Positions 56,511 through 64,000 of a stretch of 64,000 bases of DNA are shown here, one piece after another. Positions within the stretch are counted from its first letter, which is position 1; each line of letters begins with the position of its first letter. A program made the translations under genes and the position numbers. The stretch covers positions 17,802,889-17,866,888 of the forward strand of contig NW_022098000.1 in assembly GCF_002288925.2 (NCBI RefSeq), in the 5' to 3' direction. Source of the DNA: Delphinapterus leucas (Eukaryota > Chordata > Mammalia > Artiodactyla > Monodontidae). The notes under the pieces are model-generated. The model saw nothing but the letters and a program-made list of their open reading frames with translations, was not told where the DNA came from and ran no database searches.

Positions 56511-56616
56511 TTTTCCCTTTTTACTCTCATTCTGTTGCATTTGTATAGAGTATGAAAAGTTCATTGATATAGCTTGAAATGTCACATTGCAACTCGTCTT
56601 TAAGAACCATAGGTGA

Positions 56617-56830
56617 GGCCTTCCCTGGTGGCGCAGTGGTTGAGAGTCCGCCTGCCGATGCAGGAGACACGGGTTCGTGCCCTGGTCTGGGAAGATCCCA
56701 CATGCCGCGGAGTGGCTGGGCCCGTGAGCATGGCCGCTGAGCCTGCGCGTCCAGAGCCTGTTGCTCCGCAGCGGGAGAGGCCACAATAGTGAGAAGCCCG
56801 CAAACCGAAAAAAAAAAAAAAAAAAAAAAA
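56617..56830 (+). mobile_element. CHR-type SINE, compact form
   Basis: Head 'ggccttccctggtggcgcag', then 'cacgggttcgtgccctggtc', tail 'gcccgcaaaccg' and an A run of ~24. Target duplication 'aagaaccataggtga' at 56602-56616 and 'aagaatcataggtga' at 56829-56843, one mismatch. Confidence 0.95.
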
Positions 56831-56849
56831 GAATCATAGGTGAAGGGGA

Positions 56850-57075
56850 TTAAGAGGTACAAAGTACTAGGTATAAAGTGAATAGGTTACAAGAGTGTTA
56901 TGTACAGCAGAGGGAATGTCAATATTTTATAGTAACTTTGTATGGAGTATGTTCTATAAAAATATATAATTACTATGTTGTACTCCTTAAAACTAATGCA
57001 ATATTGTAAGCCAACTATACTGCAATAAAAAAAGAAAAGATTTCCTTGGAAACAGTAGTAAAGACAAATGAAAAA
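56850..57075 (+). mobile_element. L1 3' tail nested in the hAT element
   Basis: 'tatagtaactttgtatggag', 'tactatgttgtactccttaa' and 'gcaatattgtaagccaacta' followed by an A-rich tail are a cetartiodactyl L1 3' end. No clear duplication seen. Confidence 0.75.
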
Positions 57076-57544
57076 AAAAAAAAGAATCAAACACCTGTCA
57101 AATTTTAGTGTATTATCAAAGAAGAAAATCCATAATTTCCTGAAAGGCTATTAAACATATTTCTCCCTTTTCCAACTAAATACGTGACAAGCTAGATTTT
57201 CAACAAAATGTTATATCACAACAGACAGAATGAAAAAGTAGATATAACAATCAAGCTATTTATTAAAAAGCCAAACATTAAAGGGGTTTGCAAAAACTGT
57301 AAAGCAATAACACTTTTTTGTTTTGGAAAATATAGCTATTTTTCATAAAAATGAGGTTATTTATGCTATCAATACATAAGTTTTATTATTTTTAAGTTAA
57401 TAAATATTTTTTAATGTCTTTAACATCCAACAAGGTAAAAATAAGATAGAAACAGCCCATGTTCACAAAAGCTCTTTGAAGTCTGCAATAATTTTTTTAA
57501 GAGTAGAGGGATCCTGAAACTTAAAAGTGTGGAAATCGCTGCTC

Positions 57545-57960
57545 TACTGTGTTTCATCCCCCTTCATCATTTTGCTTTTTATTCAGCTTGCTTCACACAT
57601 TGGCCCCAAAGCCTCCGGTCACTGCTTTTCCACCATTTAATCCACAGCCCTCTCGGGTTGCTTTAAGGAAAACGGGAAGCCAAAAGCTAGCGTGCACGGC
57701 ATGCTGCGAGGCCTGTCCCCACTACCTAACCTGCTGGCACTGCTTTTAATTCGCCCTTTAATTGTAGCCTTAAGTTATAGCTCTCCAACTGATTTCATTT
57801 AGCAGGAGCTTGTTGGCAAATTCAAATGAACTCACTTCATATGCGAGATTCACGGAGATTGCCTCCTATTGAAATCGCCTCCCTCCTGTTAAATTATTTA
57901 TTTCACTCCAAAGGCGTGATGATTTCACTTTGCTTGGGGACACGAAAAACAAGTAGCCTT
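57545..57960. other. Single-copy DNA, conserved-element look
   Basis: No repeat. 57720-57960 combines retained CpGs ('tcgcc', 'ggcgtgatga') with homeodomain-like cores ('tttaattg', 'ttaaattatt'). This is a typical composition for conserved non-coding elements, but constraint is untested. Confidence 0.3.
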
Positions 57961-57964
57961 GATT

Positions 57965-58092
57965 AAGTCTTAGCGTGGCTGGGCACAGTCTAAAGGGTGT
58001 TGCGTGCATAGCCTAATTGACTTCTATGGACGATCCTCTGGGGTTGTTGTGGAAATTAAGGGCTTAGAAAGTGTCCAATAAACAGGACATGC
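57965..58092 (+). repeat. MIR SINE 3' part
   Basis: 'ctctggggttgttgtggaaa' and 'gtccaataaacaggacatgc' follow the MIR 3' half. Confidence 0.55.
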
Positions 58093-58094
58093 TC

Positions 58095-58600
58095 AGTAAA
58101 TAATGATGATTGTTATAATAGCCTCTCTACTGCCTTGTGAGTTACTTATTGTTATCCTACCCATTTTGCAGATGAGAAAACAGACATTGAGCAACTCCTC
58201 CAAGGTCACCCTGGCAGCTCTGCCAGGCTTGGAACCCAGACACTCTTTCTTTGGAGCCCATGTTCCCTCTTTTTTTTTTTTTAATTAATTAATTTTTATT
58301 TTTGGCTGCATTGGGTCTTCGTTGCTGAGAGCGGGCTTTCTCTAGTTGCGTTGAGCAGTGGCTTCTCTTGTAGAGGAGCACGGGCTCTAGGCGCGCAGCC
58401 TTCAGTAGTTGTGGCTCGCGGGCTCTAGAGCTCAGGCTCAGTAGTTGTGGCACACAGGCTTAGTTGCTCCTCGGCATGTGGGATCTTCCCGGACCAGGGC
58501 TCGAACCCGTGTTCCCTGCAATGGCAGGCGGATTCTTAACCACTGCACCACCAGGGAAGTCCCTGGAGCCCATAATCTTAACCCCTATACTTATGACTCT
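58095..58600 (-). repeat. MIR SINE, antisense, split by a CHR SINE
   Basis: 'ccattttgcagatgagaaaa', 'ctccaaggtcaccctggcag' and 'cttggaacccagacactc' are MIR in reverse. The remaining end ('cataatcttaacccctatac') continues to the right of the SINE. Confidence 0.75.
58262..58563 (-). mobile_element. CHR-type SINE, long form
   Basis: The T-rich tail, 'ttggctgcattgggtcttcg', through 'ccaccagggaagtcc' is the long CHR form in reverse. Target duplication 'tggagcccat' at 58252-58261 and 58564-58573 is perfect. Confidence 0.95.
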
Positions 58601-58870
58601 TATTTGCTAGAAATTTATGGAAGTTTCAAGTAAGACAGACTTTTTCAAAATTTTATTTTAGACTCCTAGTGGTCTCTACAAATAGCTAAATAATCTTCTT
58701 CCATTTAAATTCCTTTGCATGGTTTTTCAGAAGCAATTATAAATAAACTTACAGTTATACTTAGTGCTGATCTTATCAATACTGTAAAAAAAAAAGGAGT
58801 AATGAGTTGACAATTACCTAATATTATAGAAGATATATGGATAATTGCCCCCAGATCTTTCAAAAGATGA
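58601..58870. other. No feature recognised
   Basis: AT-rich single-copy DNA by eye. Confidence 0.4.
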
Positions 58871-58879
58871 CATTTCTTG

Positions 58880-59004
58880 GGGAATTCCCTGGCGGTCCAG
58901 TGGTTAGGACTCTGTGCTTTTACTGCCGAGGGCCCAGGTTCAATCCCTGGAGGGGGAACTAAGATCCCACAAGTGGCATGGCAAAAAAAAAAAACCAAAA
59001 AAAA
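58880..59004 (+). mobile_element. CHR-type SINE, short form
   Basis: 'ggaattccctggcggtccag', 'tggttaggactctgtgcttt' and 'ggttcaatccctgg' give the tRNA-like head with A and B boxes. The body is only ~100 bp before an A-rich tail. This is the other CHR branch, also found in ruminants. The flanks share only 'catttct' (58871-58877 and 59005-59011). Confidence 0.9.
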
Positions 59005-59025
59005 CCATTTCTCTACAGATAAAAT

Positions 59026-59091
59026 TCTTCCCTCTCTCTCCCTCTCTCTTTCTCTCTCTCTCTGTCTCTCTCTCTGTCTCTCTCTCTCTGG
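59026..59091. repeat. (TC)n pyrimidine repeat
   Basis: TCTC units with TGTC interruptions. The serine/leucine-rich frames through it are artefacts. Confidence 0.9.
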
Positions 59092-61465
59092 CCCTGACTA
59101 TCCATTTCACTAATAACTCCCTTATTTCGGGTTCTGGCTTGTGGATCCTACAGGTTGCAAAATAAGTACTGCGTTTGGTTGCTGCTCAGAAAGATTGTGC
59201 CATAAAACATTACAAGCAAAGTTAAAGGACTGGCAGGGGAGAAACCGTGTAGCTGCATGTCGGTGATGCAATTTTGTTATTATTCATTATAATAACCATA
59301 GTGGTGCTTTCACTTCACCAGGCCCTTTGTTCCAAGGGTCACAATTCATACCTACCTTCTATTCAACACATACCCACTAAATAAGGGACAATTCCCATTT
59401 CACTTTCTGGGGTACTGAAAGGATTAATTGTAGAGTTAAGGTTAAAAGCAGTAAGTTGGGGGAAGCAGAGACATATGCAGTCTAAGAGTTGGGTTACTAA
59501 CAAATAAACTCTTTAATGAGCAAACGTTGGAGTCAAACTCAATTATGCCCAAGAGTGTAGTTCAAAGTTTATCATTGGATAAACTGAGGCAGTGTGAAAG
59601 GGTTCTGAGTTCTCAAACTGGCTTACTCTTTAGGGACAGAGTTTAATTTTAGTTTAATACAGGAGAAACATGCCCTCAGAATGGATGGGAGAAGGAACCA
59701 GCCGTTTGGTTTGTCTTAATGTTTATGAATAACAAGAAAAATAAATAAAAACGGAAGTAACATCCAAAGAGAGCTGAGGGATGTCTCATCATGCATAAGA
59801 GAACTTGGGGAATAGTTGCTTTTAGGGATTTGGCAACAGTTGCATTTGTACGTGCTGAAAGGAAAAAAGAGAAAACCAGTGCTTTGCTGTGGGTCTCACA
59901 GACAACCAAGTGCGGGTGACACCAGCACTCTGTACTGTCAGGTCTGAAGACCCCCCAGCTCTGAGAATATCAGACCCAGTCCTAGGACTGTCTTTGGAAA
60001 AGGCACCCAAGTATAAATAGAAGTCATTTACACTCATAGAAGGAGTGTTTTTAACTCATCACAAACTGAGCTTCTGCTCCTTGAGAAAAGGATCAGGAGT
60101 GCAGAGCACCAGGGTGCCATACGGGACCTGGATGAGGAACCCCTTGGCTGAGACCTGAGGATGTCGACAGAATGGTACCTGGGACACTCTGGCCAATTTG
60201 ATGGAGGCCAGGCAACACCTGACCAGGACGGTCGGAACTGTACCCGGGTCTTATGTGCGCCCATGCCCCGAAGAATCTTGGGTTTGTGGGGAAGTGATAT
60301 TGAGCATTTCATTCAAGTTTGCAATTAGCACAGAGAGCAAAACACAGAGAAAAATCAGATACAAACATGCAGAAAGCCGAGATCTTAGCCTAGAAGACAA
60401 AGGCCTTTGATCTCTAGAATTGCTGCTGCGAAACACAGGTGAGAGGAAGTCCTTCTCAGCAGACCTTTCTATGTTCTCCTTTCCAGGCCTCTGCGGTGAG
60501 GATTTGCAGGATTCTCTGTGTGGGTGACAAATATTTTGAAGCACATTGGAGATATTTTTAGGCAGAATGCGGAGTGCACCCGCCATCCCCACCCATGGAC
60601 TAGGGTAAACAAAGGCTACAGAACTCCCTCCATGGGAGAAAGCATTCCTTCCTTTCACCATGATAATATTTCTGTGAGCCAGGCAGGGATATGGGTGGAG
60701 GGCAGATCCAGGACAAAGCCTCAGCTGCCTCCTGAGACCTGCAATAGCTAAAAAGAAAGGGAGAGAAAAGAAAAGAAAGAAATTTCAAGGAAAGGAGATG
60801 TCGGCAGCCTGCCCCCCCACCTCTTGGCTTAGAGGCTGGGGTACCTCAAGCTTCCTTTTTTTCTGTGTTAATGACACCAGATATTGAGAAGCAACTTGTA
60901 TCCAGAGGCATAAAGCCACCCAAATTGCCTGAGGTGTTCTTCTGGGGTGCCCAGTGCCACCAGAGACGGCAGGAGTGTTCAGAGATGATATTATTTTTTC
61001 ATTTGCGTCTAATATACGTGGAGCCAAAGGGTATACATGATTCCCTGCAGTGCCAGAGCACCTGGCAGATGGTGAAAAAAACCAATGCGAACAGCCCAAG
61101 CTCTGCTTTTAGGATTGGGAAATGGGCCAGGGACACATCGCCGTGAGCCCCACCAATATTAAAAGGCAGGTGGGAGCAAGTTAAAGGAGCATCAGGGGTA
61201 CTCTTTTGACAAATAAGTTATTGGTTTTTGCTTTTAAACGGCAAAAAGCAACAGCGTGATTTATAACCGGCCAAAAAACACTGAAATGTACACATCTAAA
61301 GCCAAGATCCTCCTCCCGTCCTATCTTTTCCTGCCCTCCAGGTAACTATTGTTAACAGTTTGGTACGCATTCCATCGACCACTCTTCAGTATAACCAAGC
61401 AAGCATACACGTGCGTATCATAGTGAGATTTTTTTTTTTTTAACTCCAGCCCATCAGGAAATCCT
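59092..61465. other. Long single-copy stretch, no firm feature
   Basis: About 2.4 kb with no named repeat except a weak antisense MIR-like patch at 59275-59410. The minus frame 60251-60661 (136 codons) has a hydrophobic run near its C-terminus (LYLIFLCVLLSVLIANL) but no family. 61330-61420 resembles a common old repeat I cannot name. Confidence 0.35.
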
Positions 61466-61469
61466 ATTA

Positions 61470-62150
61470 GAAATATTTTCACAAAGCATCTAGAATCTGA
61501 CCACTCACCCCCTCCACGGTCAGCACCCCAGTCTGAGCAGTGCCATCTCTGGCCTGGGTTACAGTCATAGCCTCCTAAGTGGCCTTCCTGTTCCCTTTAG
61601 AATTTGTTAAAACAAAAGATGCATGTCCCTTCTGGACCTAAATTCTCTAAACATTCCCATTCTCTTCAAAGTCAAAGCTAAGAGGCTTATCTGCCCAAGA
61701 CAAGCCCTGCCCCACTCCTTCATCTGAGCCCCAACCTCCTACTCTTTTTCCAGTACCTTCTGCACTCCATCCTGAGCCCCGGCCCCCTTCAAAAGCACCA
61801 GCTACATGCCCCCCAACCTTTCCACAGCGGGCTTCCCCTGTTCTGAATGTCCTTGCTCAGATTTCAGAATGGCTCTGTCCCTCTGGACCAGTGTCACCTT
61901 CTCGGTGCAGCCTGCTCTGCAAACCCTATCTTAAAGTTAAAACGCTATGTCCTGCTCTACCTCCCCCTTACCGCCACTTTATTTTGTTCACAGCATTTGT
62001 CAGCTTCTAACAAAATTTTCGTAATTTATAGTGTCTAGTAGTTACCGTTTCTTCCCCAACTAGAATGTCTGCAGAGGTTTCCATCTGTTTGCTTGGTTTT
62101 CCAAAGGCCTAGATCAGTGCCTGGAACAATCAATGATGAACCATCAAGGA
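61470..62150 (+). mobile_element. L2 LINE, sense, ~680 bp
   Basis: 'agcctcctaagtggccttcc', 'gtcaaagctaagaggcttat', 'cagatttcagaatggctctg', 'gtgtcaccttctcggtgcag' and 'cctagatcagtgcctggaac' appear in L2 order to the 3' end. Confidence 0.75.
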
Positions 62151-62349
62151 AAATTACTTTTGCATAATTGTTGGAAATCATTGTGTGACACTCCATAGGG
62201 GTGTGTTCTATCAGTGATACACTCTTGATGAGGAACTAAACAATGACAACAACAAAAGGATCTTGACAAAGAAATAAAGTGTAACCCATGGAGTAGAACA
62301 AGGAAATTGTGGAAAAGTGGGACCGGATGCCTTAACCGTGTCATATATT
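62151..62349. other. No feature recognised
   Basis: AT-rich single-copy DNA by eye. Confidence 0.4.
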
Positions 62350-62364
62350 AAGACTGGACCTTTT

Positions 62365-62562
62365 TATAAAATAGATAAAGAACAATGTCCTGCTGTATAG
62401 CACAGGGAACTCTATTCAATATCTTGTAATAACCTATAATAGAAAAGAATCTGAAAAAGAATATATATATATATATATGTATAACTGAATCACTTTGCTG
62501 TACACCTGAAACTAACACAACATTGTAAATCAACTATATTCCAATAATAATAATAATAATAA
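62365..62562 (+). mobile_element. L1 3' tail with perfect 15-bp target duplication
   Basis: 'cctgctgtatagcacaggga' to 'acacaacattgtaaatcaac' and an (AAT)n tail. 'aagactggacctttt' flanks it at 62350-62364 and 62563-62577 without a mismatch, which suggests a younger insertion than the other L1 tails here. An (AT)n run sits at 62461-62478. Confidence 0.95.
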
Positions 62563-62577
62563 AAGACTGGACCTTTT

Positions 62578-63655
62578 AAAACTTAATAAACGGCACTTTC
62601 CCTGGAGTGTTGCCTGGTACCAGTAGTCTCACGGGTGTCATCTGCATACTGGGACCAAAAAACAAAAACAGAATAAAAAAGCCAAGCTTCTAAAAATAAT
62701 TTTGGTCAAACCTCATGATTTAGGAAAAGTCACCCTTCACTCTTTGTTCTCCTTCGAGCTACCTTTCTGAAAACTGGAAGTTATCGATGCTCAGCTCTGT
62801 CTGCCTGGTGCAGATATGAGAACTAACACAGCCAAGGGGATTGGGGGAGATGGAGATGAGAAACACAGATAAAGCCCACGGGAGGTCAACCCCTCCACCC
62901 TCTACTACACCAAGTCTCCCAGCCATACACCCTTGTTATAATTCATTTTGTGTACTGTGGCTCCTTTTATAGCCTCCCCATCCCTTTCCCCATGCTGTCA
63001 AGTTGCTAGGGAAACAGTAAAGGGCAGGGATATGGTTAGGGTGAGGAGGGATTAGAATGCCCAGGCTGGGTACAGTATGTTTAGGTTATGGGAGGGGAGG
63101 ATATATACTCCAGGAATTATTGTGATTGCTCTCATGTCTCTAATGGTCTGTAAATATAAATGCCAGAAGTTCAAGCCTCTTTCTGCTTTGCTGGAGTTCA
63201 CGAGCCTGACAAGACCGTCGGGTCCGGCTAGTGGGGAAAAACTGTCAGGCATTCAACTGAGCCGTATGAAATTCAACTGAATTGTTAAACACCTAGCTGG
63301 TATTTGAAATTTCTTCCCATCCAAGCATAGTTCTCTTCCTCCTGGCTCTTCCCTTCCCTCAGAAAAATCAAAGCTCCCTTTGATCTTTGCAAGATTACCA
63401 CCCAGTTACCACAGTATTGGCCCTACGGAGCCACTCATATTTGCAGCTAGATCCTCCGTTTTACCACGTAGCTAAGTACGAGCCCCGTGGCTCAAATATT
63501 TTCAGATCCAGGCTTTGCCTTTTTCCACATGTTGTGGCCCAGGGGAGAGGGTGGGAATGGAACACAGTGGCAGAGGATCCAGTCTGGCCGTTGCCATGGT
63601 AACTTGCTGTTGCGTGAAATCCCAGTGTGGATGGTTGAGTGGTACCCATGTGTAG
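62578..63655. other. Single-copy DNA with two X-box-like sites
   Basis: No repeat recognised. It contains RFX-type X-box matches at 63002-63015 and 63590-63603. Open frames (63387-63602 plus, 63461-63667 minus, 63487-63786 plus) overlap each other and show no family. Confidence 0.4.
63590..63603. promoter_or_regulatory. Palindromic RFX X-box motif
   Basis: 'gttgccatggtaac' is a perfect palindromic match to the RFX X-box consensus GTNRCC-N(0-3)-RGYAAC. RFX factors bind such sites in ciliary and MHC-II gene promoters. This is a motif match only. Confidence 0.5.
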
Positions 63656-63659
63656 CAAA

Positions 63660-63765
63660 TGTTGCATTCATCTGTTCCTTCGCTCAACTCATCCAACAAA
63701 TTCTTATCCAACACCTAATATGTACCCCAAACTGTGCCACCGTGAGGAGAGTATTTATTTTTGTG
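63660..63765 (-). mobile_element. L2 LINE 3' end, antisense
   Basis: 'gcattcatctgttccttcgc' and 'aacacctaatatgtacccca' are a diverged reverse complement of the L2 3' end. Confidence 0.5.
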
Positions 63766-64000
63766 TCTGCTGAAAGACGTTATTGAACCTTACAAAGATC
63801 CATAGATACAAACCCTGTCCGTAATGATCATCTATTTTTAGAAGAGAAGTGGAGTTCCTCCATTTGTAACTACAACACAATGTAAAAATTAATCCTTGAG
63901 TAGGAGAAACGTACGTTTAAAACATGAATTCACTTCAGAACAACAGGGAAAGAGAAGAGAAGGTGACACTGGCTTTCAGATCTGAAAGGAAGCTGCTGGA
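63766..64000. other. No feature recognised
   Basis: Nothing supported. Confidence 0.4.

Larger units (their letters stand above)
56333..57541 (-). mobile_element. Charlie-type hAT transposon with nested insertions
   Basis: The left end 'cagtggttctcagaatgtg' and the right end 'gtgtggaaatcgctg' are the inverted ends of the MER5/Charlie1 group. Internal text 'tgtcttggaggtcaaaacta', 'gtcacattgcaactcgtctt', 'ttttggaaaatatagctatt' and 'tttttcataaaaatgag' fits the longer Charlie1-like element rather than the short MITE. A purine repeat (56418-56510), a CHR SINE and an L1 tail interrupt it. No transposase frame remains. Confidence 0.7.

Noticed and set aside
1..64000. CRISPR array, operon or phage-like system
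   Set aside because: No regularly spaced identical repeats, no dense co-directional coding and no Shine-Dalgarno-linked frames. The SINE/LINE content is mammalian.

Overview
This window looks like mammalian nuclear DNA from a cetacean (whale, dolphin or porpoise). The evidence is the repeat content. Ten tRNA-derived SINEs have the 'GGGCTTCCCTGGTGGCGCAG' type head and belong to the CHR class shared by cetaceans, hippos and ruminants. Six are the compact ~205 bp form that I know from whales and dolphins. The L1 3' ends are of cetartiodactyl type. No Bov-B/Bov-tA, pig PRE1, Alu or B1/B2 elements were seen. The species cannot be told from the window.

No protein-coding gene, tRNA, rRNA or CRISPR array could be supported. 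The window is intergenic or deep intronic. Its long open frames are LINE-1 remnants, SINE or simple-repeat shadows, or unassigned short frames. An exon of a spliced gene cannot be excluded by eye.

Layout. 1-9 kb: old L1, L2 and MIR fragments, one minus-strand LTR and one hAT transposon (9090-9396). 10-11.4 kb: a 5'-truncated L1 that runs into a 100-N assembly gap. 12-14.3 kb: one long antisense L2 copy split by two CHR SINEs. 15-28 kb: more CHR SINEs, MIRs, L2, an old L1 and an MLT1 LTR. 28-39 kb: mostly single-copy DNA with two L1 tails, a solo ERV LTR (35299-35682) and a sense L2. 39.3-45.2 kb: an almost full-length but dead L1 with a 16-bp target-site duplication, followed by a purine microsatellite. 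46-49 kb: a hAT element with a nested SINE, an L1 insertion joined to a ~59-bp hairpin copied from its flank, and an L1 that may carry a 3' transduction between 32-bp direct repeats. 50-54 kb: three minus-strand L1 tails and a CR1/L3 fossil. 54-59 kb: an LTR, MIRs and a Charlie-type hAT invaded several times. 59-64 kb: L2, a young-looking L1 tail with a perfect 15-bp duplication, and single-copy DNA holding two RFX X-box-like sites.

Most of what can be read here is insertion history: which element landed in which, with target-site duplications marking the joins. I found no convincing new biological system. The most unusual structure is the hairpin at 47401-47529. Repeat family names come from memory of consensus sequences and should be checked with RepeatMasker/Dfam.
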